Source: Methanobacteriota archaeon
GTDB lineage: Archaea > Thermoplasmatota > Poseidoniia > Poseidoniales > Thalassarchaeaceae
NCBI GenBank assembly: GCA_002720055.1
Contig: PBGH01000006.1
Span: 1 to 34,550 of the forward strand
DNA: 34,550 nucleotides
Direction of reading: 5' to 3'
Part shown: positions 7,861 to 16,480 of the stretch, in pieces
Layout: every line of letters begins with the position of its first letter
Numbering within the stretch: position 1 is the stretch's first letter
Translations under genes and position numbers: made by a program
Notes under the pieces: model-generated
Databases searched by the model: none
What the model saw: only the letters and a program-made list of their open reading frames with translations
Told to the model about the DNA's origin: nothing

Positions 7861-8535
7861 ATGACTGAAATCAGAATTCTAAGATGTGGTAAGGTCGACT
7901 ACAAAGAAATGTGTGACTTGATGAAGGATTTTCAAAAACAGAGGATAGATGGAATAATTGGTGACACTATCCTTTTCGTTGAACATCCAGAAATTGTTAC
8001 TATTGGTCCTAAAGCAAATAGGGACGAAATCATTGTTGATGGGTATCCCACCTGTCTTACCGACAGAGGTGGAGGGATAACTTGGCATGGACCGGGGCAA
8101 TTGGTAATTTATCCGATAATTAAATGGAAACTGGCTGAACAGAGTGTAAAGGGCATCATTAGTTTGCTTGAAGATTGGGCTATCGGTGCCCTAGAAATGT
8201 GTGGAGTATTTGCTTACAAAAGCTCGGAAATGCAGGGTGCATGGGTGGATGGACACAAGATTTGTTCAATCGGACTGTCATTTTTGCACTGGGTAAGCCG
8301 TCATGGGATGTCCATAAACATAGCAACACCGGAGAATAGAGTTGAGCAGCTTGAAGGATGTGGGATTAAGGCTGGATTGCATACCAGCCTTTCCCAATTG
8401 GGTTACTCAGAAGATACTAAGGGAGTTCCAATCAATACATTGATGGTTCAGGAGAATCTAATTTCTACTTGTGAAAAATTTCTCGGAAGGAAGCCAGCCT
8501 TAGATGTAGAGTGGTCCGGAGTGATTGTTCAATGA
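7861..8535 (+). CDS. lipB: Octanoyl (lipoyl) protein transferase
   Basis: LipB moves octanoyl from acyl-carrier protein onto the E2 lysine, giving the substrate of LipA. Visible family motifs are TDRGGGITWHGPGQLVIYP, AWVDGHKICSIGL with the catalytic Lys (about residue 133), the RHGMSINI segment, and GCGI with the catalytic Cys (about 167). Two possible starts are adjacent, TTG 7858 and ATG 7861; I prefer the ATG because GAGGTG at 7851-7856 is better spaced to it. It follows E3 by 8 nt. How octanoyl-ACP would be supplied is an open point, since most archaea lack a bacterial fatty-acid synthase; a CoA-bound or scavenged donor is possible. Confidence 0.9.
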   Translation: MTEIRILRCGKVDYKEMCDLMKDFQKQRIDGIIGDTILFVEHPEIVTIGPKANRDEIIVDGYPTCLTDRGGGITWHGPGQLVIYPIIKWKLAEQSVKGIISLLEDWAIGALEMCGVFAYKSSEMQGAWVDGHKICSIGLSFLHWVSRHGMSINIATPENRVEQLEGCGIKAGLHTSLSQLGYSEDTKGVPINTLMVQENLISTCEKFLGRKPALDVEWSGVIVQ

Positions 8536-9722
8536 ATAGACCGGAAAAGGGGGCACTAGCCAAATATTGGTCTCTGGACCCCAACACAGTATTTCTAAAC
8601 CATGGTTCTTTTGGCGCTACCCCTACTTACGTTCTTGAAGAACAAACAAAAATCAGGAGTCGCATTGAAGAAGACCCTGTAAGATTCTTCGAGAGAGATT
8701 ACATGCCGATGATGAAGGAAAGCAGGGAGTATCTGTCCAGGTTCCTCAATGCTGAACTTAATGGTATGACGTTCGTAAAGAATGCCACAGAAGGAGTAAA
8801 TACAGTTCTAAGAAGCATTGAATTGAAACAGGGAGACGAAATAATCGTTCCAAACCATAGCTATCAAGCATGCTGGAATGCCGTTGACTTCGTAACTGAA
8901 CGTGCAGGTGCCAAGACTGTTGTTGTAGAAATCCCATTCAGGCTAGATTCCGAGGATGAAATAATCGATCTCGTCTTAGACGAGGTTACTGATAGGACTG
9001 TTCTTGCTATGATTGATACTGTAACCAGTCCAACCGGAATAAGAATGCCTTTCGAGAGGCTGGTGTCAAAGTTGCAGAATAAAGGAGTTGATGTTCTTCT
9101 GGATGCAGCTCATGGACCGGGTATGGTACCACTGGACTTATCCTCGTTGAATGTTGCATACTGTACTGGAAACTGTCACAAATGGATTTGTACACCAAAG
9201 GGTTCAGCATTCTTGCACATTAGGGAGGATAGAAAGAGCAGGATTCGTCCACTCGTTATAGGCCATGGTGCAAGTCTTGAGGGTACTATTCAGGAGAGAT
9301 TCGAATTTGAGTTTGGATGGCCCGGAACTCAGGATCCATCGCCTTGGCTTTGTATCCCTAAGGCGATAGAACACATTGGGAAATTGGTAGATGGAGGATG
9401 GTCAGGAATTATGCACTTGAATAGAGATCTAGTTCTTAGGGGAAGAGAAGTGATTTGCGATGCACTAGGTACCGAGCCTCCCGTTCCAGATTCAATGGTG
9501 GCTTCAATAGCATCAGTTGAGATGCCCGAAGAGGGGGAAGTTGGTGCAATGAGTATCGAGGGAGACCCGTATCACAACTTTCTTCTTGACGAGTATGGAA
9601 TACAGGTCCCAGTTTTTCCCTGGATGCATCATGGGGTACGTTACATTAGAATCTCCGCTCATCTATACAATCATTTAGATGAATATTTATTCCTCGCTGA
9701 GGCTCTGAGAAAAGACAATTGA
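8532..9722 (+). CDS. Class V aminotransferase, isopenicillin-N epimerase-like PLP enzyme
   Basis: A fold-type I PLP enzyme of the class V (NifS/epimerase-like) group, 396 aa from ATG 8532, which overlaps the lipB stop as ATGA. Features are FLNHGSFGATP near the N-terminus, typical of the isopenicillin-N epimerase-like subgroup, FVKNATEGVN for phosphate binding, DAAHGPG with Asp191 contacting the PLP ring, and NCHKW with the Schiff-base Lys217. The subgroup includes epimerases, desulfurases and lyases, so the substrate is not predictable. A cysteine desulfurase role feeding sulfur or Fe-S to LipA is attractive from the context but the active-site Cys loop of NifS/SufS is not evident, so this remains a guess. 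Confidence 0.8.
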   Translation: MNRPEKGALAKYWSLDPNTVFLNHGSFGATPTYVLEEQTKIRSRIEEDPVRFFERDYMPMMKESREYLSRFLNAELNGMTFVKNATEGVNTVLRSIELKQGDEIIVPNHSYQACWNAVDFVTERAGAKTVVVEIPFRLDSEDEIIDLVLDEVTDRTVLAMIDTVTSPTGIRMPFERLVSKLQNKGVDVLLDAAHGPGMVPLDLSSLNVAYCTGNCHKWICTPKGSAFLHIREDRKSRIRPLVIGHGASLEGTIQERFEFEFGWPGTQDPSPWLCIPKAIEHIGKLVDGGWSGIMHLNRDLVLRGREVICDALGTEPPVPDSMVASIASVEMPEEGEVGAMSIEGDPYHNFLLDEYGIQVPVFPWMHHGVRYIRISAHLYNHLDEYLFLAEALRKDN

Positions 9723-10333
9723 AGGATGCAACCATTCAAGGAGGGGTGTGGTTCCCCACAAACATGCCAGAAGCTGTAGTTGCTCTAACTGGAGCATCGG
9801 GTGCAAGATATGCAGTTAGGTTGGTCGATTCACTTCTAGAACAAGATTGGAAAGTGAATCTTATAGTAACTGGTGCTGGAGCTATAAATCTAGATTTAGA
9901 GTGTGGAATTACACCTGAAGAGCTAGCTGATAGGGATGGGGTTACGCTAGAAGAAAATAGAAACCTAGCTGCAAGATCAGCTTCTGGATCTGCAAGGTTT
10001 GATGCTTACATCATTTGTCCAGCGAGCGGGACAACCATAGGGAAAATTTCTTCCGGAATAAGTGATAATCTAGCAACTAGAAGCGCTTTGGTGGCTATGA
10101 AAGAAAGGAGAAAACTGATTGTTGTACCGAGAGAAGCCCCATATTCAACACCTCACCTAAAGGCTATGGCAAATCTATCTGAGTGGGGAGTGGTGGTACT
10201 TCCAGCCAGTCCCGGATTTTATCACTCTCCGCAAAGTATTGAAGATTTAGTGGACTTTGTTGTTGCTAGGATATTGGATCAGCTGGACATAGAACATTCG
10301 CTAGGAAAGAGATGGACCGGAGAAGAAGTATAA
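9719..10333 (+). CDS. ubiX: UbiX/Pad1-family flavin prenyltransferase
   Basis: UbiX attaches a dimethylallyl group to FMN to make prenyl-FMN, the cofactor of UbiD-type decarboxylases. The diagnostic segments are ALTGASGARYAVRL at the N-terminus, CPASGTTIGKISSGISDNL, LIVVPREAPYST and GFYHSPQSIEDLVDF. The frame opens at TTG 9719, overlapping the aminotransferase stop (TTGA), giving 204 aa; ATG 9764 (MPEAVVALTG) gives a 189-aa protein closer to the family length. No UbiD partner is visible in the window, so the prenyl-FMN user must be elsewhere. It appears to be the last gene of the lipA operon. Confidence 0.9.
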   Translation: MKDATIQGGVWFPTNMPEAVVALTGASGARYAVRLVDSLLEQDWKVNLIVTGAGAINLDLECGITPEELADRDGVTLEENRNLAARSASGSARFDAYIICPASGTTIGKISSGISDNLATRSALVAMKERRKLIVVPREAPYSTPHLKAMANLSEWGVVVLPASPGFYHSPQSIEDLVDFVVARILDQLDIEHSLGKRWTGEEV

Positions 10334-10409
10334 CTGACAAAATGATCCTAAGATGATTCCACTCTGGAATGGGTTCAATAGGGACTCAGAGATTCTGTGC
10401 ATCATTAGC

Positions 10410-12155
10410 ATGAGTGAATGGAGCGACAATACTGTGGAAGAGCTGAAGCAAGAGCTTCGTTCAAGGGGGATGTCGGTAAGCGGAAAGAAGGCAGACCTCG
10501 TACTCAGACTGAATGAGGCTTCGGCATCGGTGGGCGTAGTCGAGGCGGAGATCATTGGAATGACTGAGGAAAAGGCAAACAGTACTAATTCGGATAATGT
10601 TTTGTTGTTCATCAGAGAAAGAGTCAGGACTAAATTTTCTGCATCTATGATAGTTTTGATAATAATTATCGGTTTTACAGGAGGAGGATTCGTTTTGGGG
10701 CCTGATTTAGTCAAATGGATTAAGGGTGATGATGATTACCAATTGATCGACTTTGATCAGAATCAGACTAGGGCATATGCAGAAGGTCTGGTGAACTTGG
10801 GGCATCCAGAATGGGGAGGAAGACTTGCAGGAACCGCGGAAGAAGAGAATGCAGCGCAGTCTATTAAGACGAATTTCTCCAACAGTGGCATACCTTCTAC
10901 GATAGAAGAATTCGAGATTCCTATCTATTACATGGGGAATCAGTTTGACTTGATGATTTGTCAGCCGGGCAACATTGGAGAACTACTTGGCGGCCCGTCA
11001 CCCTGCTCTACGGCGGATTTGAATAGGCAAGAGACTGATTTTGTTCATACTGTAGATTTCGTAGTTCAAGGTTATAGCGGAAGTGTCAATATCCCTGCGA
11101 GTAGTAATACCCAGGTTGTCGACCTAGGGATTGGAAATGAGTCAGAAAACTGGGGTTCGGCATCCAATGGCGTTGGGATAGTGTGGCTATTGGATGGGGA
11201 GGAAGGAGAGCCGGGCACGGAGAGCAATACTGTTTTGATGAAGAGGGCTCAAGAAAATAGTCTTAGGGGTTTGATTACAATTAATTCTAGGCAGAATTGT
11301 GATGATCTAGTTTCGGGTGATTGCGTGCCTTATTCAAAGTCTCTAGATATCACAGAATTTGAAGAGAAGCCCTACAATATCGGTTTTGTCATGGTTTCAA
11401 GGAGCGTAGGTGAATCGATTCTGGAAGAGGTGGTTAATGGTGCTGGAATGCTACAATTTCAAGTTGATGTTGACAATCAAGATGAAGGTCAAATCCATGT
11501 GGTGTGCGGAATTATTCAAGGAGAGACTGATGAATTGATAGTCATAGGGGCTCATCATGATACCGTGTATAACGGACAAGGAGCGGTGGACAATACTGCT
11601 GGCACAGCCACAGTACAGGAAATAGCACGTCAGATTGCATTATTCGAATCTGAGTTTGGACCTCCTAAAATGACGATATATTTCTGTACCTGGGGGGGTG
11701 AAGAAGGGGGGCTATGGGGATCAAAGGAGTGGGTAGATAAGCATAGAGAAAACTTAGAGGAAAATCTCAGGTTATACATCAACCTAGATATGAATCATGT
11801 TGATGCAGAGAGGAATGACGGAGTAACTCTTCAGGGAAACAGCTTGACGGATGTTAGACACATCAAAGGCTTAGTTGAAGAGTTCTCCATAACTCATCCA
11901 GGGCTTTATGAAAAGTATAGCATCACTGTAAGGGAGCTGGAGTCCGAGCAGATGCCAGACAATTCCGATCATGCTCCGTTCGTATTCGAAATACATCAAG
12001 ATGAGGATGAGTTTGGACTTGCTATGCTATGCTATGGTTCTGGCTCTTCCGAATATCATACCTACTTGGATAATATGGAAAGGTTCAACGAAGAAAGCTT
12101 GGCCGTATCTGGGATATTATACGGTTCCCTAGCTCGGCACCTGGCTTGGAGCTAG
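10410..12155 (+). CDS. Membrane-anchored M28-family peptidase with N-terminal SAP domain
   Basis: Three parts are visible in 581 aa. Residues about 5-40 form a SAP helix-extension-helix (VEELKQELRSRGM ... KKADLVLRL). Residues about 78-98 are a transmembrane segment (SMIVLIIIIGFTGGGFVLG). The rest is an extracytoplasmic M28 zinc aminopeptidase with an inserted PA-like region: AHHDT (His382, Asp384), AVDNTAG (Asp394), GGEEGG (Glu431/432), NLDMNH, and a final SEYHTYLDN with the last His ligand. All expected metal and catalytic residues seem present, so it should be active on peptides outside the membrane. I chose ATG 10410 because the upstream in-frame ATG 10353 adds 19 residues before the SAP domain. 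It ends overlapping the stop of the convergent peroxiredoxin gene. Confidence 0.85.
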   Translation: MSEWSDNTVEELKQELRSRGMSVSGKKADLVLRLNEASASVGVVEAEIIGMTEEKANSTNSDNVLLFIRERVRTKFSASMIVLIIIIGFTGGGFVLGPDLVKWIKGDDDYQLIDFDQNQTRAYAEGLVNLGHPEWGGRLAGTAEEENAAQSIKTNFSNSGIPSTIEEFEIPIYYMGNQFDLMICQPGNIGELLGGPSPCSTADLNRQETDFVHTVDFVVQGYSGSVNIPASSNTQVVDLGIGNESENWGSASNGVGIVWLLDGEEGEPGTESNTVLMKRAQENSLRGLITINSRQNCDDLVSGDCVPYSKSLDITEFEEKPYNIGFVMVSRSVGESILEEVVNGAGMLQFQVDVDNQDEGQIHVVCGIIQGETDELIVIGAHHDTVYNGQGAVDNTAGTATVQEIARQIALFESEFGPPKMTIYFCTWGGEEGGLWGSKEWVDKHRENLEENLRLYINLDMNHVDAERNDGVTLQGNSLTDVRHIKGLVEEFSITHPGLYEKYSITVRELESEQMPDNSDHAPFVFEIHQDEDEFGLAMLCYGSGSSEYHTYLDNMERFNEESLAVSGILYGSLARHLAWS

Positions 12156-12619
12156 GCAGCCTCGCATTGGGAGACTACTTCGTCGTAATCTGGCTCTATC
12201 CCTGGATTGTCAGCGATCCAACGATACTGGACTATCCCCTGAGAATCGATAATGATAACAGCACGATTTGCACTAACATAGCCCTCGAGACCTCCGAGAC
12301 CAACAAATTTAGCGTCGTATAACTCCACCACCTCTCTATCAAGATCGGATAGTAACTCGAAATCTAAATTGTATCTTCTCGCAAATTCTGCATTTGCCCA
12401 TGGAGAATCTACGCTGATTCCAAATACAATAGCATTGCAATCGCTCAGATTGGCGAGTTTTTCTTGAAATGCACACATCTCTTGGTCGCAGACACCGGTG
12501 AATGCTCCGGGATAGAATGCTAAAACTACAGTCTTTCCGTAATAATCTGACAGTGTTACTGCTTCTTTGGTGACATTCTTCAGTGTAAAATCGGGAGCCT
12601 TGTCTCCTACTTTGACCAT
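12152..12619 (-). CDS. Peroxiredoxin, AhpC/TSA (Bcp-like)
   Basis: A thiol peroxidase that reduces hydrogen peroxide and organic peroxides. VGDKAPDFTL opens the thioredoxin-like fold; the active site FYPGAFTGVC has the peroxidatic Cys, and a second Cys follows four residues later (CDQEMC), the arrangement of Bcp-type atypical 2-Cys enzymes. The ATG at 12617-12619 is chosen because the protein then begins MVKVGDKAPDF, the usual family start, and because a good TATA box lies about 23 nt upstream; the frame is open for 20 more codons into argS but these look non-homologous. Length is 155 aa. Confidence 0.88.
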   Translation of the reverse strand: MVKVGDKAPDFTLKNVTKEAVTLSDYYGKTVVLAFYPGAFTGVCDQEMCAFQEKLANLSDCNAIVFGISVDSPWANAEFARRYNLDFELLSDLDREVVELYDAKFVGLGGLEGYVSANRAVIIIDSQGIVQYRWIADNPGIEPDYDEVVSQCEAA

Positions 12620-12637
12620 GAAGCGTGCGAGAGGTGG

Positions 12638-12645
12638 TATATTTT
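12638..12645 (-). promoter_or_regulatory. TATA box of the peroxiredoxin gene
   Basis: On the minus strand it reads AAAATATA and lies 19-26 nt before ATG 12619, in the short gap after argS. It supports a separate, leaderless transcript for the peroxiredoxin and its downstream start. Confidence 0.55.
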
Positions 12646-12659
12646 GAACATGCCTAGAT

Positions 12660-14429
12660 TTACATCCTCTCTGGGACATCGATTCCCATAATCCCTAACC
12701 CTAGCTGCAGCTCTCTTGCTGTTAGATCACATAGGGCAAGTCTTCTTTTGGCAATGGCATCTCTCTTCTCAGTGAGTATGCTACAATTTTCATAAAATGA
12801 AGCGAAGGAAGACGCTATGGAATGAAGATGTTTGCATAACTTATGTGGACTGAAAGTGATGACTGAGTCATCCAAAATCGAAGGAAATTTAACGAGTCGG
12901 CGTGAAAGTGTCAACTCTTCTTTGGTTAGTGGGGGCACTTCTTCTTCTGTCGAAAATCCGAAGTTTTTCGTTAGAGATTCCCTCTCACTCCCCCATTTTC
13001 TGAAAATACTGCATATTCTTGCATGAGCGTATTGGAGATATGGGGCGGTGTTTCCTTCGAAAGATAGCATTCTCTCCCAATCGAAAACGTAATCCTTGGT
13101 CCTCTCAGTACTTAGATCTGCATACTTTACTGCACCAATCCCCACAGCTCGTGCGACATCATCCTTCTCCTTTCCTTGTAGGTCGGGGTTCTTGTCGTCG
13201 ATTGTCTGCTTCGCTCGTCTAATTGCTTCTTCTAGAAGATCATGGAGCTTAATCACCTCCCCCTCCCTACTCTTCAAAACCTTACCGTCAGTATCCAAAA
13301 CCGATCCGAAGTTTACGTGTACAGCTTGGTGCTTATGACTCATAAAACCAGCTTTCTTTGCTACTTGGAAAACCATCTCGAAGTGCTGTTTCTGGGGAGT
13401 TCCGACGACATAAAGGAATCCATTGCATCCGAGCCTCTCCACCCTATCTATAATACAAGCCAAATCGGAGGTACTGTAGTTATATCCGCCATCGGCCTTC
13501 CTAATTATCATTGGAAGAGGTTCACCATCTCTATTGACCCACCCTCCTGGGAACACGACTTCTGCTCCTTCGCTCTCCTCAAGAATTCCCGAGTTTCTGA
13601 GCCTTTCAACTACCTCTGGTAGAAGATCTTGATAGTTTGACTCACCCATTATGTCTTCGTCAGTTAGTAATACGCCGAGCATCGAGTAAACTTCGTTAAA
13701 ATATCTCATAGACTCGTCTACTAGAATTCGCCATAGCCTCAGAGTCTCTTCATCGCCTCCTTGAAGAAGTACTACACGACTCCTTGAACGGTTGGCAAAA
13801 TCTCTATCCGACACGAACTTAGATCTAGCTTGCTTGTAGAATGAGTCCAGATCCCCCACTCCTAGTTCAGTTGCGGCTCTATCTTCGCCTAAATCAAGAA
13901 GATGCTCGATTAACATGCCGAATGGAGTTCCCCAATCTCCAATATGATTCTCACGAATAGCCTTATGCCCCTTGAATTCTAACATCCTAACTATCGAGTC
14001 CCCTATGACTGTGGATCGGAGATGTCCCACATGCATCTCCTTTGCGACATTTGGAGCCGAGTAGTCTACGGCGAAGGTTTTCTCCTCATCGATGCCGACG
14101 CCCAAACGTGGATCTAGCAGTAGCTCAGAAATTCGTCTAAATAGCCAAGTTGGCTTAGCACTAATGTTAACAAAGCCACTTATCGAAGAAACTGAAGCGA
14201 ATGATTGTAAATCGGCATAAACAAGTTCGGAAATCTGTTTCGCTATTTCCTGGGGGGGCTTTCTAAGAATTCCAGCTAGTGAGTGACAGGGAAGTGCTAC
14301 ATCCCCATGATCCTCCACGGTTGCCTTACCAAAAAGAGGAATCCATGAGTCGTCTGGAACATCTAGCTTTTTCATAGCCTTGGAGAATATAGGTTTCAAA
14401 TCATCAATCAGTTCCCTAATCCTAATCAC
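12660..14429 (-). CDS. argS: Arginyl-tRNA synthetase
   Basis: ArgS charges tRNA-Arg with arginine. The class I signature is SAPNVAKEMHVGHLRST (HIGH version HVGH), with the family motif ENHIGDWGTPFGMLIEHL soon after. The KMSKS-equivalent is the ArgS-style DGKVLKSREG. The C-terminal DALR anticodon-binding domain contains YAHARICSIFRKW, and the protein ends MGIDVPERM as usual. The frame is open up to TTG/ATG-type codons at 14471, inside the aRF1 gene; I prefer GTG at 14427-14429, one base after the aRF1 stop, giving 589 aa. The arrangement aRF1-argS suggests co-transcription of two translation genes. Confidence 0.94.
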   Translation of the reverse strand: MIRIRELIDDLKPIFSKAMKKLDVPDDSWIPLFGKATVEDHGDVALPCHSLAGILRKPPQEIAKQISELVYADLQSFASVSSISGFVNISAKPTWLFRRISELLLDPRLGVGIDEEKTFAVDYSAPNVAKEMHVGHLRSTVIGDSIVRMLEFKGHKAIRENHIGDWGTPFGMLIEHLLDLGEDRAATELGVGDLDSFYKQARSKFVSDRDFANRSRSRVVLLQGGDEETLRLWRILVDESMRYFNEVYSMLGVLLTDEDIMGESNYQDLLPEVVERLRNSGILEESEGAEVVFPGGWVNRDGEPLPMIIRKADGGYNYSTSDLACIIDRVERLGCNGFLYVVGTPQKQHFEMVFQVAKKAGFMSHKHQAVHVNFGSVLDTDGKVLKSREGEVIKLHDLLEEAIRRAKQTIDDKNPDLQGKEKDDVARAVGIGAVKYADLSTERTKDYVFDWERMLSFEGNTAPYLQYAHARICSIFRKWGSERESLTKNFGFSTEEEVPPLTKEELTLSRRLVKFPSILDDSVITFSPHKLCKHLHSIASSFASFYENCSILTEKRDAIAKRRLALCDLTARELQLGLGIMGIDVPERM

Positions 14430-14430
14430 C

Positions 14431-15714
14431 TCATGAAATTGGATACCGCAATAGAGCTGCAATTCCCCCAAATGCAGAACTGAGGGTTGCTCCTTCCTCG
14501 GTATCCAGAGAAATGAGTCTTACTTGTGCGGATGTATGTCCCGCCAATAATGACAAGTTATCTATGAGATCCATTGACTTTTCTTCGTCTTCGTAGACCT
14601 GGTTAGAATCACAACTAGGGCATTTACCATTTTCTACGTTCTTGAGCTTAGTTCTCTCCCACGCTTCCTTACAATCCTTACAATAAAACGAGACCCTTCT
14701 ATGGTTTAGAGATTCGGATAGGAGAAGTGTTGAGACAGCTCCCTGTTCCAAGGCTGAACGAATCATAAGCTCCCCATAGGTTGCTTTGGGATTTGATTTC
14801 ATCACTTCCTGGAGGAAATGGTCGACTAGTGTTCTTTCCACGTCAAGTTCTATCTGATCCATTGTTGAACCTGCTCTCTGGATTAACTCTCTTAGGCCAC
14901 TCTCGTTTGAATAGCCGACATCAAAATAAGGCTCAGCTATCAATTTCTTAATTTCGTGATGGAAGTAATCGTTCTTTACAACGAAGTCCTTAGTGGCTCC
15001 CGGACCTCCAATGATAATTCCCTTCAAATCTTTTATCAGCGGTAGCCAATAGTTTGAGGCCCTCTCTGAGGCTTTTTTGAAGAAGTTGTGAGCGGCTTCC
15101 TCAATCAGTCTTTCAAACCGCTGAGCAGATTGGCCACCCCTACCATGCTTTGAGGGAACTAAGGATGTAATGTGCTCCTGGCAGTGAAGCCTCTTTCCAG
15201 AAGCAAGACCATATGCGGCTTCGGATCTATCGATAACAAATAACCCGTACGAGGTTCTATCTATCATCATCTCTTCCAGCTGACTGATCTCAAAGGTTGA
15301 GTCACACCTGTATCTGAATGAGGAGAAAGGCTCAGGCGGATCATCAATGACGGTAGAAATCAATCTAGTCTTGTTATTTCCCACGATAACGTGACCTACA
15401 AAAATTGCAATCCCGCCTTCCCCTGGAGTCTTGTATCTATTGAGTGAAGAGATTGCTGATTCAATAGCATCCGATACATGCTTTCTTGTCGACTTTGACT
15501 TGATATTTGCTGCTTGTCCGGACTCTTGTGCTAGTTGGTGCCTCACATCGCTAATCATCCTATCTGGAGGGATGACAACTGAAACTAACTCGGTCCCCAT
15601 TCCTTTCATTTCTGATAGTTCTCTTATGGCCTTCTTTAGTCGCAGCCTTCGCTGCTGCTGTGCGAGTTCGTCTGAAATGCCGCTCCCTCCGTGAAATGGC
15701 ACCATAGGCGGCAT
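14431..15714 (-). CDS. prf1: Peptide chain release factor aRF1
   Basis: aRF1 recognises all three stop codons and triggers release of the finished protein. Domain 1 has the NIKS motif in AANIKSKSTRK (about residue 70) and the YxCxxxF motif RYRCDSTF, both needed for stop-codon reading. Domain 2 has the catalytic loop GRGGQSAQRF. Domain 3 shows a zinc-ribbon-like part with CKDC and CPSC. Length is 427 aa, normal for archaea. The ATG at 15714 is the first in-frame start. It is divergent from pyrH with about 60 bp between starts. Confidence 0.95.
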   Translation of the reverse strand: MPPMVPFHGGSGISDELAQQQRRLRLKKAIRELSEMKGMGTELVSVVIPPDRMISDVRHQLAQESGQAANIKSKSTRKHVSDAIESAISSLNRYKTPGEGGIAIFVGHVIVGNNKTRLISTVIDDPPEPFSSFRYRCDSTFEISQLEEMMIDRTSYGLFVIDRSEAAYGLASGKRLHCQEHITSLVPSKHGRGGQSAQRFERLIEEAAHNFFKKASERASNYWLPLIKDLKGIIIGGPGATKDFVVKNDYFHHEIKKLIAEPYFDVGYSNESGLRELIQRAGSTMDQIELDVERTLVDHFLQEVMKSNPKATYGELMIRSALEQGAVSTLLLSESLNHRRVSFYCKDCKEAWERTKLKNVENGKCPSCDSNQVYEDEEKSMDLIDNLSLLAGHTSAQVRLISLDTEEGATLSSAFGGIAALLRYPIS

Positions 15715-15775
15715 TTCAACCCTTCAGCTCCAATGAAGCATACTGATTGAAAGGCAGGGTGCCTACCTGAGAACG

Positions 15776-16480
15776 ATGGTGACGCTGGTAGTTGCTCTAG
15801 GGGGTAGCCTTCTCCGCCCTGAGGTCGAGGATCGTAATGAGTGGCTAATCAATATGGTTTCAATCATAAAATCAAGAGTCATGGCAGGAGATAGAATAGG
15901 ACTAGTTCTGGGTGGAGGGGCACCAGCTAGAGAAGGAATTGCTCTAGCCAAGTCAGCTATTGACGAACTGGCAAAGCTCGACAGAGTGGGGATTGCTGCT
16001 ACACGTCTTAATGCCACGATTTTCAGAGAGGCACTCTCATCCCAGGGAATATCAATTTCTAAATTAATTCCTGAAACCATAGATAGAGCCGTTTTAGAGC
16101 TTGAAAAATATGGATTGGTAGTTATGGGCGGTACAGAACCTGGCCATACTACGGATACGGTTGCAATTAGTCTTGCAATAGAGGCTGGGGCGAGAAAGTG
16201 CATTATAGCAACTAATGTTTCCAAGGTTTTTGCTGAGGATCCCAAGGAAAATCCCGATTCTGAATCATTCGATAGGTTAACATTGACGGAACTGCAGAAT
16301 ATAGTGGGCGAGCCAGAGCACTCAGGAGCAGGCAAATCTCAGGTAGTAGACCCGATTGGAGTAGATAAGGCGTTAAGGCATAATATCGATCTAGACATTC
16401 TTGATGGGAGAGATACAGATAAAATCCGTAAATCTCTACAAGGAGAGGAGTTTGATGGAACTATGGTGAGGGGGGAATGA
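15776..16480 (+). CDS. pyrH: UMP kinase, archaeal type
   Basis: PyrH phosphorylates UMP to UDP. It belongs to the amino-acid kinase fold, with VVALGGSLL at the N-terminus and VLGGGAPAR for ATP binding. GGTEPGHTTDTVA in the middle and ATNVSKVFAEDP plus the GKSQVVDPIG segment match the archaeal UMP kinase and separate it from isopentenyl phosphate kinase and fosfomycin-type kinases. The protein is 234 aa, the family norm. It starts at ATG 15776 and ends overlapping the next gene as ATGA. Together with carAB and dut it makes this window rich in pyrimidine genes. Confidence 0.88.
   Translation: MVTLVVALGGSLLRPEVEDRNEWLINMVSIIKSRVMAGDRIGLVLGGGAPAREGIALAKSAIDELAKLDRVGIAATRLNATIFREALSSQGISISKLIPETIDRAVLELEKYGLVVMGGTEPGHTTDTVAISLAIEAGARKCIIATNVSKVFAEDPKENPDSESFDRLTLTELQNIVGEPEHSGAGKSQVVDPIGVDKALRHNIDLDILDGRDTDKIRKSLQGEEFDGTMVRGE

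Noticed and set aside
9719..10333. Phosphopantothenoylcysteine decarboxylase as an alternative for the flavoprotein-fold gene
   Set aside because: The PREAPYST, SSGISDNLATRSA and SPQSIEDLVDF segments are specific to UbiX/Pad1.
12620..12679. Twenty extra N-terminal codons of the peroxiredoxin frame
   Set aside because: They overlap the end of argS, look unlike the family, and a TATA box sits between them and the normal start.
15752..15764. Inverted repeat AGGCA-GGG-TGCCT between aRF1 and pyrH
   Set aside because: Only five pairs with a short loop; too small to call an operator or hairpin with confidence, though it sits in the divergent gap.
15763..16335. Minus-strand frame of 190 codons opposite pyrH
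   Set aside because: The plus-strand UMP kinase has all its motifs; the antisense product has no recognisable features.
15776..16480. Isopentenyl phosphate kinase as an alternative for the amino-acid-kinase gene
   Set aside because: The GGTEPGHTTDTVA segment and the GKSQVVDP segment match archaeal UMP kinase, not IPK.
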